64,000 bases of DNA, taken from the NCBI RefSeq assembly GCF_001956915.1, contig NZ_MLJO01000003.1, positions 430,347-494,346 of the forward strand, in the 5' to 3' direction. Of this stretch, positions 1 to 7,821 are shown piece by piece. The first letter of the stretch is position 1. The number at the start of each line of letters is the position of its first letter. The position numbers were made by a program, and so were the translations under genes. Source of the stretch: Intrasporangium flavum (GTDB lineage: Bacteria; Actinomycetota; Actinomycetes; Actinomycetales; Dermatophilaceae). The notes below the pieces were generated by a model. That model was not told the DNA's origin. It did not search any database and saw nothing but the letters and a program-made list of their open reading frames with translations.

Positions 1-207
1 GTGCAGCAGGTGCAGGCCGCGGCGCCGCAGCCCGGGCAGCGCCCAAAGCGCCCGCGCGGCCGAGCCGGTGTCGACGTAGACGACCTCGACGCCCTCGCCC
101 CTCAGCGTCGCGCTCAGCTGGTGGTGGCTCGTGTGGACGCCGCCGACCTCGCCGTGCTCCTGGGCCCACTGGAAGACGGGTCGGTCGGTCCCCGGGTGCC
201 GCGCCAT
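1..207 (-). CDS. Glycosyltransferase, N-terminal fragment (cut by window edge)
   Basis: Reading the minus strand from the ATG at 205-207 gives 69 open codons to the window edge. The stretch GGVHTSHHQLSATLRGEG followed by VEVVYVDTG resembles the first Rossmann strand region of GT-B (GT4-like) glycosyltransferases, where a Gly-Gly loop precedes an alternating hydrophobic strand. The start is supported by GAGGA overlapping the stop of the upstream phosphatidyltransferase gene, so it is very likely the last visible gene of the same minus-strand operon. The catalytic half is outside the window; family assignment is inference from about 60 residues. Confidence 0.5.
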   Translation of the reverse strand, partial: MARHPGTDRPVFQWAQEHGEVGGVHTSHHQLSATLRGEGVEVVYVDTGSAARALWALPGLRRRGLHLLH

Positions 208-216
208 CAGCCGTCC

Positions 217-1029
217 TCAGTCGAGCCGCGAGCTGGACAGGACGCCGAGCAGGTGGCCACCGGCCGTCACCACGACCAGCGGCACCATGACGACGACGAG
301 CACCTGGGTGCCGAGGAGGTCACCGTGCACCGCGTCGACGACGGCGGCCACGAGCGCGAGGATCGAGGCCTCGACGGCGACGAACGCCCGGAAGATCGGC
401 AGGTAGTCGAAGGCGCGACGCAGCGCGGCCATCCCCGACGCCTTGGGGCGGGCCGTCGTGGCGACGTCCTCGAGCGGCGGCCGGCCGGTCTTGGCGCGGG
501 CCACGTGGACGAGGTCGGTGAAGGCCTTGTTGAGCAGGACGCCGATCGCGACGAGCAGGCCCAGGACGGTCCAGCCGCCGACGTCGCCGGGGGCCGAGAG
601 GCTCCAACCGTCGGCGCGCAGGCCGATGGCCACCGGGATCGAGGCCTCGGTGACGTAGTGGCCGATCCGGTCGAGGTAGATGCCGGCCGGCGAGAAGCGC
701 TGGCGCCACCGGGCGACCTCGCCGTCGGAGCAGTCGAGCAGGATCTGCAGCTGCATCGCGACGACCGCCACGACCGGGCCCCAGATGCCGCCGAACGGGA
801 TGGCGAACGCGCCGGCCACGCCGACGACGATCATGAGCCACGTGACGCCGTTCGGCGTGATGTGGGTCGGCAGCAGCCACCGCGTCGCGTAGATCGACAG
901 GTGGCGGATGTAGAGGGCCCCGGCCCAGTGCTCGGCGTTGTACCGGGCGATGTGCTCGGGCGGCTGGGCGACGGCCTTGAGCTGCTCGATGCTCGGCCGG
1001 TCGTCGGTCGGGTCGTGGGCGAGGGTCAT
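217..1029 (-). CDS. CDP-alcohol phosphatidyltransferase family membrane protein
   Basis: 270 aa integral membrane enzyme of the CDP-alcohol phosphotransferase family, which transfers a phospho-alcohol from a CDP-alcohol to an acceptor alcohol in the membrane. The family signature DGx2ARx8Gx3Dx3D is visible around DCSDGEVARW and GIYLDRIGH, but the last position, normally a catalytic Asp, reads His here. Several hydrophobic segments follow (PNGVTWLMIVVGVAGAF, a GLLVAIGVLLNKAF stretch and a C-terminal one). The ATG overlaps the stop of the upstream paralogue by 4 nt (ATGA), so the two are translationally coupled. In a cluster with an ABC polymer exporter and a TagB-like enzyme the likely role is making or transferring a phosphoalcohol for a surface polymer rather than bulk phospholipid; substrate unknown. 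Confidence 0.75.
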   Translation of the reverse strand: MTLAHDPTDDRPSIEQLKAVAQPPEHIARYNAEHWAGALYIRHLSIYATRWLLPTHITPNGVTWLMIVVGVAGAFAIPFGGIWGPVVAVVAMQLQILLDCSDGEVARWRQRFSPAGIYLDRIGHYVTEASIPVAIGLRADGWSLSAPGDVGGWTVLGLLVAIGVLLNKAFTDLVHVARAKTGRPPLEDVATTARPKASGMAALRRAFDYLPIFRAFVAVEASILALVAAVVDAVHGDLLGTQVLVVVMVPLVVVTAGGHLLGVLSSSRLD

Positions 1030-2936
1030 GACCGACCATCCTGCCGTGTGCCGCGGAGGTGCCGGCGCCAGGCCCGGGCGGACTCGCCGCCGAAGAGCAC
1101 CGCGAGCACGACCGCGCCGGCCAGCAGGAGCGGGGCCGGGTGGGCGCTCAGGCCGCCGACGAGGCCGAGGAGCACGACCCGTCCCTCGACGCCGAGCGTG
1201 GCCCGCACGAGCGCCCGCGGGCTGCCCGAGCCGGTCTCGCGCAGCCGGTAGACGTTGTCGTAGAGGTGCCAGCACACGACGGCGAGCCAGGCGTACGCGG
1301 CGGCCCGGGCGGTGGGGTCCGCGCCGGCGGCGAGCAGCAGTGCGGCCGTCTCGACGGCGACGAGGAGGGCCGGCACCTGCCAGGCGAACCGGCCGCGGCC
1401 GGTGGGCCGGGGCAGCACCGCGAGGTCGGTGAGGTGCGCCAGCGTGCCGTCGGGCCGGTCGGGACGGAAGCCGTCGCGACGCGTCAGGGCCCGGAGCAGG
1501 CGCCCGGACTGCGTCCAGGCCAGGGCCACGACCGAGGCGATGCCGAGCACCCAGAGCAGCACGGCCGGGCGGTGCAGGAGCAGCCCGAGGGACATGAGCA
1601 GGTAGCGCTCGGCGATGGGCAGGTGCAGCACCTGCTTGGCGTCGCGGGCCACCCGGGCCCGGCCCGCCGGGGGCGCGGCGACGCTCGTGGGAGCGGTGTC
1701 CGGGCCGCCGTCGCGGTGGTCCTCGAAGGGGTGGGGCGCGCGCTCCACGGTGCCCGACGCCCGCTGGCGCGTCGAGTAGGCGAAGTCCTCGACGTGCCGG
1801 ACCGCCAGCACGGCGAGCACGAGCACGGCCAGCCACCAGAGGTCCTCGCCCCGGCGGGCCGCGACCCACGCGACCGCGGCGACCATGGTGAACTCCTTGA
1901 CGCGGTCGCTCACGGCATCGAGCCAGCCGCCGAGGGCGCTGTAGCGCCGGGTGAACCGGGCGAGCTCGCCGTCGACGCAGTCGACGACGAGCGAGGCCTG
2001 CAGCAGCACGGCCGCGAGCAGCCACGTCCACCAGGAGTCGACGGCGGTCAGGGCGCAGGCCGCGAGCCCCAGCGCGAGGCTGGCACCCGTGACGACGTTC
2101 GGGGACCAGCCGTGCCGCAGGCCCACGGCGGTGAGGCGCCGCGACAGCGGACGGATCGCGTGCGTCGAGAAGACGCCGTCGTTGCCGCGCGAGGCCGCCC
2201 GGAGCCGCTGCTGCCATGCGCTCCCCGGCGCTCCCCGGCGCAGCTCGTGCCCGCGCTCGACGGTGACGTGCGCGAGCGGCACGGCCACGACGTCCACCCG
2301 GGCCGCGCGCACGACGGCCACGACCGCGAGGTCGAAGGCCGAGGCCCCCGGCTCGGCGGCGGCCGGGCTCGCGGCGGCATCGGTGAGGGCCTCGGCGACG
2401 GCGGCACGGTCGGCGGCTGCGACCCGCAGGACGCCCGCCGCGAAGGCGGACGGTGCCGACACGGCGTGGACGGCGGACCCGGCCGACACGACGAGCCTCG
2501 TGTGACGGTCGACCCGGACCGGCCGGAACCCGCCCGCGGCCGGCACGGGCGCGGGCTCCGCCGGCTCCCCGACGCCCGCCTCCCCCGCACCCCGCAGGTC
2601 GGTCAGGGGCGCGTCGACGGTGGGCAGCAGGGTGGCGTCGCGGGGCGCGTCGAGGACGTCGAGCAGCGCGACCGGGCTGACGCGCACGTCGGAGGCCGCG
2701 AGCACCAGCGGCCGGCCGTCCGAGGCCGCGGCCACCGCGGCGACGGCGGCCAGGACCTCCGGCACGGCCTGCCTCGGGGCGTCGGGACGGGCCGGGGACA
2801 GGCCGAGCTGCCCGAGCGTCTCGAGCAGGTCGGAGGCGGGGTCGACCCCGAGGACGAGGGTGTCGGCACCGGCCGAGCGGCCGGCCACCGAGCGGGCACG
2901 AGCGTCGCCGACGAGGGGGCGCTCGTCGAGCCTCAC
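1026..2936 (-). CDS. Two-domain CDP-alcohol phosphatidyltransferase with N-terminal nucleotidyltransferase-like domain
   Basis: 636 aa from a GTG at 2936 that overlaps the stop of the ABC ATPase gene (GTGA). Residues about 1-280 are soluble and include PLVLAASDVRVSPVALLD, reminiscent of the (G/S)D loop of sugar-phosphate nucleotidyltransferases but without a recognisable glycine-rich NTP loop. Residues about 300-600 form a membrane CDP-alcohol transferase with the complete motif (DCVDGELARF, GGWLDAVSD). This order recalls bifunctional inositol-1-phosphate cytidylyltransferase/di-inositol-phosphate synthase fusions (known architecture); that this protein is one is inference, and the N-terminal domain may be degenerate. 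It is followed by a second, shorter phosphatidyltransferase, which suggests successive phosphoalcohol steps for one polymer. Confidence 0.7.
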   Translation of the reverse strand: MRLDERPLVGDARARSVAGRSAGADTLVLGVDPASDLLETLGQLGLSPARPDAPRQAVPEVLAAVAAVAAASDGRPLVLAASDVRVSPVALLDVLDAPRDATLLPTVDAPLTDLRGAGEAGVGEPAEPAPVPAAGGFRPVRVDRHTRLVVSAGSAVHAVSAPSAFAAGVLRVAAADRAAVAEALTDAAASPAAAEPGASAFDLAVVAVVRAARVDVVAVPLAHVTVERGHELRRGAPGSAWQQRLRAASRGNDGVFSTHAIRPLSRRLTAVGLRHGWSPNVVTGASLALGLAACALTAVDSWWTWLLAAVLLQASLVVDCVDGELARFTRRYSALGGWLDAVSDRVKEFTMVAAVAWVAARRGEDLWWLAVLVLAVLAVRHVEDFAYSTRQRASGTVERAPHPFEDHRDGGPDTAPTSVAAPPAGRARVARDAKQVLHLPIAERYLLMSLGLLLHRPAVLLWVLGIASVVALAWTQSGRLLRALTRRDGFRPDRPDGTLAHLTDLAVLPRPTGRGRFAWQVPALLVAVETAALLLAAGADPTARAAAYAWLAVVCWHLYDNVYRLRETGSGSPRALVRATLGVEGRVVLLGLVGGLSAHPAPLLLAGAVVLAVLFGGESARAWRRHLRGTRQDGRS

Positions 2937-3682
2937 GTGCCGGCGTCCGCGTCGGCGTTGTACTGCTCGAGGACCTCCTCGACGGGGCCGTCGCCGATGA
3001 GCTCGCCGTGCTGGAGGTAGAGGCCGCGCTCGGCGAACCGCTTGAGGTCGTGCTCGCTGTGGGAGACGAGGAAGAGCGTCTTGCCGCCGGAGAGCATGTT
3101 CTCCATGCGCTCGTAGCACTTCTCGCGGAAGGCCCGGTCGCCGACGGCGAGGACCTCGTCGACGAGGACGACCGGCTGGTCGAGCGTCGTGATGAGCGAG
3201 AAGGCGATGCGCACCTGCATGCCGGAGGAGAAGTGCCGGAAGGGCATGTCCATGCCCGCCTGCACCTGCGGCCCGGCGAAGTCGACGATCTCGTCGTAGC
3301 GCTCGTCGATCTGGCTCTTGGTCAGGCCGTGCAGGCCAGCCGCGAGGTAGACGTTCTCGCGGGCGGTCAGCTCGCCGAGGAACCCGCCGGTCAGCTCGAT
3401 GAGCGGCGCGACGCGTCCCCGGACCTTGGCGTAGCCGGAGTCGGGCAGCATGACGCCGGCGATCATCCGCAGCAGCGTGCTCTTGCCCGAGCCGTTGCCA
3501 CCGATGAGGCCGACCGCCTCGCCCTGGGCGACGTCGAAGGAGATGTTGCGCAGGGCCCAGAACGTCTCGTTCGTCGCGCCGGTCTGGCCCTTGAAGACGA
3601 GCTCGCGCAGCGACATGCGTCGCTTGCGGGAGCGGAAGAACTCGATGCCGAGGTCGCGGACCTCGATGACGGGCTTGGCCAT
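2933..3682 (-). CDS. wzt: Polysaccharide/teichoic acid export ABC transporter ATP-binding protein
   Basis: 249 aa cytoplasmic ATPase of the Wzt/TagH type that energises export of lipid-linked polysaccharide or teichoic acid. Walker A is GGNGSGKST, the signature is FSSGMQVRIAFS (the degenerate form typical of this subfamily) and Walker B is PVVLVDEVLAVGD followed by the switch SHSEHD. It lacks the extended C-terminal carbohydrate-binding domain of long Wzt proteins and so resembles the short teichoic-acid form. Its ATG shares one base with the stop of the permease gene, forming an ABC pair in one operon. Confidence 0.92.
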   Translation of the reverse strand: MAKPVIEVRDLGIEFFRSRKRRMSLRELVFKGQTGATNETFWALRNISFDVAQGEAVGLIGGNGSGKSTLLRMIAGVMLPDSGYAKVRGRVAPLIELTGGFLGELTARENVYLAAGLHGLTKSQIDERYDEIVDFAGPQVQAGMDMPFRHFSSGMQVRIAFSLITTLDQPVVLVDEVLAVGDRAFREKCYERMENMLSGGKTLFLVSHSEHDLKRFAERGLYLQHGELIGDGPVEEVLEQYNADADAGT

Positions 3683-4482
3683 CAGATCTCCTTCAGCACG
3701 GCCGGCTCCATGCGCCGGAAGACGACGGCGCCGACGAGCAGGAGCAGGACGGTCATGACGCACGCCGAGGCGACGGACAGCAGGTTCATCTCGCCCCGGA
3801 AGAACCCGGAGCGGAACAGCTCGAGGATGCCGCTCATCGGGTTGATCGCGAGGATGTCGCGCAGCGTCTTCGGGGCCATGTCGGCGCTGTAGAGCACCGG
3901 CGTCGCGTAGAACCCGAGGCGCAGCGCGATGCGCACCACGCGGGCCATGTCGCTGACGAGGACGGTGACCGGCGCGAGGATCATCCCGATGCCGACCGAG
4001 AGCAGGAAGGTCAGCACGAGCGACACCGGCGCGAAGACGATCGTCCAGTGCAGGTGCGTCTGCCCGGTGATGATGTAGAAGATCGTGAAGGCGACGATGA
4101 CCGGCAGGCTGAGGACGAACTCCACCCCCTTGGCCATGACGACGCGCACGACCCACAGCTCGCGGGGCAGGTTGGCCGAGCGGACCAGCCGTGACTCCGC
4201 GAGCAGGGCCCGGGAGGTCTCCGACATGTTCTGGGCGAACCACTGCCAGAGGAACAGGCCCGTGATGAGGTGCAGGAAGAAGGGCTGGTTGCCGGTCTTG
4301 CGGGCCTGGAAGATCAGGGTGAAGACGACGAAGTACACGAGCGCCATGAGCAGCGGGTCGAGGATCGTCCACAGCCACCCGAGCCAGCTACCGGCGTAGC
4401 GGACGCGTAGGTCACGTTCGACGAGGGTGCGGAGCACCTGCCGGTTGGCCATGAGGCCGCGGAACTGGGACACGCCGATCAT
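3682..4482 (-). CDS. wzm: Polysaccharide/teichoic acid ABC transporter permease (ABC-2 type)
   Basis: 266 aa ABC-2 type permease. The N-terminal half contains LRVRYAGSWLGWLWTILDPL, the classical Wzm/TagG entry helix, followed by FVVFTLIF and four further hydrophobic segments, with the NPMSGILELFRSGFF loop typical of the family before the last helices. It pairs with the ATPase gene immediately downstream to move an undecaprenyl-linked polymer across the membrane. A strong ribosome binding site (GGAGAAGG, about 4493-4500) precedes the ATG. Confidence 0.92.
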   Translation of the reverse strand: MIGVSQFRGLMANRQVLRTLVERDLRVRYAGSWLGWLWTILDPLLMALVYFVVFTLIFQARKTGNQPFFLHLITGLFLWQWFAQNMSETSRALLAESRLVRSANLPRELWVVRVVMAKGVEFVLSLPVIVAFTIFYIITGQTHLHWTIVFAPVSLVLTFLLSVGIGMILAPVTVLVSDMARVVRIALRLGFYATPVLYSADMAPKTLRDILAINPMSGILELFRSGFFRGEMNLLSVASACVMTVLLLLVGAVVFRRMEPAVLKEI

Positions 4483-4592
4483 GCGCGCAGCTCACCTTCT
4501 CCTTCGTGCGTTCGGGTCGTTCGTCGCGGGGCGGTGGCCCCTTCCGGGTCGTCACGGCAGGCGCCGCGGCGGTGTCGACGACGGGGTCTCAC

Positions 4593-4642
4593 CCGTCCGA
4601 TCCTCGCCGCAGTCTAGGGGTGCGCGCCGTGGGGTGCTCTCA
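4593..4642 (-). promoter_or_regulatory. Candidate promoter for the wzm-wzt operon
   Basis: In the 157-bp gap between the permease start (4482) and the TagB-like stop (4640), the minus strand carries TAGACT (4616-4611), a match to the actinobacterial TAnnnT box, about 130 nt upstream of the permease ATG. No convincing -35 hexamer is seen at 16-19 nt. This would let the exporter and phosphatidyltransferase genes be transcribed separately from the upstream transferase genes. Rest of the gap: nothing else I can support. Confidence 0.35.
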
Positions 4643-5848
4643 GGCGTGGGCCAGCCTCGACTCGATGAGCTCGGTCGAGGCCGCCACGAACCGCGCCGTG
4701 GCAGCGCCCGGAGCGGTGTCGCCGAAGTAGTGCTCCACGACCGCGGCACGGGCCTCGTCCGGTTGCCCGACGGCCGCGTCGAGCACCGCGACGATGCCCC
4801 CGGCGTCGGCGGCGGGGACGAGCGGGACGCTCGTGTTGAGGCGCGTCGGCTCCACCTCGGCGCTCGGCGAGCTCGGCCGCGTCAGCACGAGCGGCTTGCC
4901 GGTGGCGAGCCAGTCGAGGGCCACGGCCGACACGTCGGTGATGCACGCGTCGAGCGCGGTGAGGTGCCAGCCGAAGGCGGTGCGGGTGTCGACGAGGTGG
5001 TGCGCGGTCGGGTCGGCGGCGTTGGCCTGCTCGACGAGCGCCGCGAGCCGGGCGGACGCCGCGCCGTAGGAGCGCTGGAACGCGCCGGAGCGCGGGTGGG
5101 GCCGGTAGACGACGCGGAAACGCGGGTCGGCGAGCAGCGCGGTGAGCATGGCTTCGCCGTGGGTCGCGATCGACCCGTAGGCCATGCTCGGGCGGTCCCC
5201 CTCCCACGTCGGGGCGTAGAGCACGGTGGTGCGGCCGTCGGCCGGCAGGTGCGGCGCGGGGTAGGTCGTGTCGTTCTGGGGGCGGCCGATCTCGACGGCG
5301 CGCGCCGCGACGTCGAAGTCGACGAGGGCGCCGGTGAGCCGCTCGGCGGCCGCCCGGCCCGCGATGAAGACGCGGTCGTAGGCCTTGAGCTGGTTGCTCG
5401 CCATGTACGACTTGTCGCTCTCGCCGTGGCTGACGAAGACGTGCGCCGGCGTCGCGAAGCGCAGCATCTGGAAGTTGCGGACGTTCTGGTTGACGTAGAG
5501 GACGAGACCGATCTCGTGGTGGGCCATGAACGACTCGATCTCGGTGACCCGCGGCGCGTGCAGCACCGGCAGCGGGCACTCCTCGAGCAGCATGAGGGTC
5601 GTCTCGGGCATCCGCGAGATGACGACGACCGGCTGGGTCCTGGCCAGCTCCTGCAGCGGCGCGTACCACTGGCGGATCTGGTAGAGGTTGACCGGCTCGT
5701 CGGAGAAGTAGACGGCGACGCGGAACGGGGCGTCCGCGCCCGGCGCCAGGCCCTCGCGGGTCAGGCGGGTGGCGAGGCGGCGCTTGGCCACCTGTCGCTT
5801 GAGGGCGTCCCGGGCGAGGGCGGCCGCCTCCTTGGCGTTGTCCATCAC
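4640..5848 (-). CDS. CDP-glycerol:glycerophosphate glycerophosphotransferase-like protein (TagB/TagF family)
   Basis: 402 aa. The C-terminal two thirds match the CDP-glycerol glycerophosphotransferase fold: VSHGESDKSY, the TVLYAPTWEGDRPS segment, VVYRPHPRSG (the conserved HP of the active site) and DACITDVSAVALDWLATGKP (the nucleotide-binding D-S-x-x-DW motif). These enzymes transfer phosphoglycerol or a related phosphoalcohol onto lipid-linked teichoic acid precursors at the cytoplasmic membrane face. AAGGA sits 10 nt before a GTG at 5848 and 13 nt before the adjacent ATG at 5845, so either codon may be used. It lies 31 nt after a GT2 gene and upstream of the exporter, supporting a teichoic-acid-like product. 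Confidence 0.8.
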   Translation of the reverse strand: MMDNAKEAAALARDALKRQVAKRRLATRLTREGLAPGADAPFRVAVYFSDEPVNLYQIRQWYAPLQELARTQPVVVISRMPETTLMLLEECPLPVLHAPRVTEIESFMAHHEIGLVLYVNQNVRNFQMLRFATPAHVFVSHGESDKSYMASNQLKAYDRVFIAGRAAAERLTGALVDFDVAARAVEIGRPQNDTTYPAPHLPADGRTTVLYAPTWEGDRPSMAYGSIATHGEAMLTALLADPRFRVVYRPHPRSGAFQRSYGAASARLAALVEQANAADPTAHHLVDTRTAFGWHLTALDACITDVSAVALDWLATGKPLVLTRPSSPSAEVEPTRLNTSVPLVPAADAGGIVAVLDAAVGQPDEARAAVVEHYFGDTAPGAATARFVAASTELIESRLAHA

Positions 5849-5879
5849 GGTGTCGGTGTCCTTCGTGGCAGGGGCGGGC

Positions 5880-6860
5880 TCAGCGCGTCAGGCGTCGCGG
5901 GCTCGTCAGGAACCCTATGCCCCACGCCCAGTGCATCGTCGCGAGCACGACGGGCAGGGTGGCGCGGGTGCGGGCGGACTCGCCGCCGGAGATGGCCAGG
6001 CCCCCCGCCGTGACGCCGGCGACGTAGGCGGCGGGGACGACCCAGGCCGGGGCCCAGAAGAAGCCGAGGACGGTCGCCGCGGTGGTGACGCCGACCATCG
6101 TCGGCGGCGCGAGGTAGCGCGGGTTGATCGTGCCCTCGTGGTGGCGGGCGACGACGCGCCGCCAGCGTCCGTAGTGGAAGTACTGCTTGGCGAGCGCCGA
6201 CACCGACGCGCGGGGCCGGTAGGTGACCTTGAGCTCGGGGGTGAACCACACGCGACCACCCGTCTCGCGGATCCGGTGGTTCATCTCCCAGTCCTGGGCG
6301 CGGGAGAAGTGCGGGTCGTAGCCCCCGACGCGCTCGAGGGCCGCCCGCCGGAAGACGCCGAGGTAGACGGTGTCGGCCTCGCCGGCCTCCCCGCCGGTGT
6401 GGAAGCGGGAGGCTCCGACGCCGAGCGGGCTGCGCATCGCGCACGCGACGGCGCGCTCGAAGTCGGTGGTGCCGCGGGCGTCCATGATGCCGCCGACGTT
6501 GTCGGCGTCGACCCGCTGCAGCTCGGCGACGGCGCGGGAGACGTAGTCGTCGGGGATCTCGGCGTGCCCGTCGACGCGCACGATGACCTCGCCGCTCGAC
6601 GCCCCGATCGCGGCGTTGAGGCCGTCGGGGGTGCGTCCGCTCGGGTTGCGCACGAGGCGCACCCGGGGGTCCTCGGCGGCGAGCGCGTCGGCGACCTCGT
6701 CGGTGCGGTCGGTCGAGGGGCCGAGGGCGAGGACGACCTCGATCGGACCGGTGTAGTCCTGGGTCAGGATCATGGCGACCGCGTCGCGCAGGTGCCGCTC
6801 CTCGTTGAGCAGCGGCATGATGACGCTGACCGGCGGGGTCAGCTGCGTCGACGCGTCCAC
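5880..6860 (-). CDS. Family 2 glycosyltransferase (ExoA-like)
   Basis: 326 aa. The GT-A domain shows VSVIMPLLNEERHL at the N-terminus, PDGLNAAIGASSGEVIVRVD with the metal-binding acidic pair region, and SRAQDWEMNHRIRETGG (the ED/QDWE motif of GT2 enzymes). About 80 C-terminal residues form three hydrophobic helices, as in ExoA-type succinoglycan transferases that add a sugar to a lipid-linked acceptor at the membrane. The start is a GTG with AGGA-like purines upstream. It is the first gene of the minus-strand surface polymer cluster, preceded by a 413-bp gap with a complex inverted repeat. Confidence 0.85.
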   Translation of the reverse strand: MDASTQLTPPVSVIMPLLNEERHLRDAVAMILTQDYTGPIEVVLALGPSTDRTDEVADALAAEDPRVRLVRNPSGRTPDGLNAAIGASSGEVIVRVDGHAEIPDDYVSRAVAELQRVDADNVGGIMDARGTTDFERAVACAMRSPLGVGASRFHTGGEAGEADTVYLGVFRRAALERVGGYDPHFSRAQDWEMNHRIRETGGRVWFTPELKVTYRPRASVSALAKQYFHYGRWRRVVARHHEGTINPRYLAPPTMVGVTTAATVLGFFWAPAWVVPAAYVAGVTAGGLAISGGESARTRATLPVVLATMHWAWGIGFLTSPRRLTR

Positions 6861-6939
6861 GCTGGCGGGTCCTGTCCTCTGGTCGTCCGGCCGGGAGGTC
6901 GTCCCGGCGCCCGTGCTGCGCCCGCGTCCCCCGTCGCGA

Positions 6940-6977
6940 GCGGCGACCAGACTACTGGAGGGTCACCGGGGCCCTCG
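6940..6977 (-). promoter_or_regulatory. Candidate promoter of the minus-strand glycan operon
   Basis: Minus-strand TAGTCT (6954-6949) matches TAnnnT and would give a transcript start near 6941, with an 80-nt leader before the GTG at 6860. I see no good -35. If real, the inverted repeat at 6962-7070 lies directly upstream of or overlapping the polymerase footprint. Confidence 0.3.
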
Positions 6978-7070
6978 ACCGCGGTGACGGCGTGTGCGTC
7001 ACCCATGCCCGAGGCGGGGCGCCGCCCTCGCGAGGTGAGGCGGCGCCCGCCACCTCGGGCCCCCGGTGAC
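6962..7070. repeat. Nested three-part inverted repeat in 413-bp divergent intergenic region
   Basis: The gap 6861-7273 between the divergent GT2 and MarR genes contains an outer inverted repeat (6962-6974 with 7057-7070, GTCACCGGGGCCC against its complement with one bulged base). It encloses two hairpins: 6983-6989/6997-7003 (GGTGACG/CGTCACC, 7-nt loop) and a long one, 7008-7026/7039-7059 (17 pairs in two blocks, 12-nt loop). The inner long arm and the outer arm share GGG 7057-7059, so they compete for three bases. There is no T-run on either side. It could be a structured RNA, a protein-binding region or a bidirectional terminator; I cannot decide. The remaining bases to 7261 show nothing else clear. 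Confidence 0.55.
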
Positions 7071-7261
7071 GTGCCGCAGCGCCGCGGACACGAAGCACGC
7101 TGCTCGACCTCGCGTCCAGGGGTGACGCGGGCCGCGGCCACGGCCCGGGGTGCCCCCGGCGCTGCACGACCCACGATAGAGCGTGGTCGCGAGATCATCA
7201 AGCAGTTCGACCATCACGTCACTTGCCGGTCCACCTGGTCGATGATCGAGCCGTCCCTCGC

Positions 7262-7276
7262 TAGGTTGGTCCCATG
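7262..7276 (+). promoter_or_regulatory. Leaderless promoter -10 box of the MarR gene
   Basis: TAGGTT at 7262-7267 is followed by 6 nt and then the ATG at 7274. With the usual 6-7 nt distance from -10 to transcript start, the mRNA would begin at the start codon. No ribosome binding site is present, consistent with leaderless translation. Confidence 0.55.
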
Positions 7277-7768
7277 ACGTCGACCCGAACGCGGGACCGC
7301 GCCGCGGCCACCGCCGCGGCCACCGCCGCGCTCCGCGAGCTGATCCTCGCCGGCGAGCACTACCGTCTCGCCGCCGCGGCCCACCTCGACCTCACCGTCA
7401 ACGAGAGCCGCGCCGTCAGCTACCTGCTGGCCCGGGGCTCGCTCGGCCAGACCGAGCTGGCCCAGGCGCTGGGGCTTACGACGAGCTCGACGACGACCCT
7501 CGTCGACCGGCTCGAGCGACGCGGCCTCATCGAGCGGGTCCCGGACCAGGCCGACCGGCGGCGCAGCACCGTGCGCATCCCCGAGTCGGGCCTGCAGCAG
7601 GTCGGGCACGTACGCGACTGGATGCCGCACACCTTCGACGCCCTCGACCCCTCGACCCTCCCCGAGGTGACCGAGGTGCTCACGACCATCGCCGACGCGC
7701 TGCGCAGCGTCGCCGCCGAGATCCACGCCACCGAGCCGAGCACGCGGGGCACGCGCCGGCGGCACTGA
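7274..7768 (+). CDS. MarR family transcriptional regulator
   Basis: 164 aa winged-helix regulator. Residues about 35-105 contain LTVNESRAVSYLLARGSLGQ, then a helix-turn-helix TELAQALGLTTSSTTTLVDRLE and the wing ERVPDQADRRRSTVRI, which has the conserved D-x-R-D/R-x motif of MarR proteins. Such proteins bind short palindromes as dimers and respond to small ligands. It stands alone, divergent from the glycan operon and convergent with the NlpC/P60 gene, so its regulon cannot be read from context. The leaderless start at 7274 is supported by the -10 box just upstream. Confidence 0.88.
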   Translation: MTSTRTRDRAAATAAATAALRELILAGEHYRLAAAAHLDLTVNESRAVSYLLARGSLGQTELAQALGLTTSSTTTLVDRLERRGLIERVPDQADRRRSTVRIPESGLQQVGHVRDWMPHTFDALDPSTLPEVTEVLTTIADALRSVAAEIHATEPSTRGTRRRH

Positions 7769-7775
7769 CGGCCGC

Positions 7776-7817
7776 GACGCGTCAGGCCGGCACACGCGTC
7801 AGGTCGGCTGACGCGTC
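7776..7817. terminator. Convergent-gene hairpin, probable bidirectional terminator
   Basis: GACGCGTCA (7776-7784) and TGACGCGTC (7809-7817) form a perfect 9-bp stem, extendable inward by GCCG/CGGC across one bulge. It lies in the 53-bp gap between the stops of the convergent MarR and NlpC/P60 genes. No T-run follows, as is common in high-GC actinobacteria. Confidence 0.5.
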
Positions 7818-7821
7818 CGGC

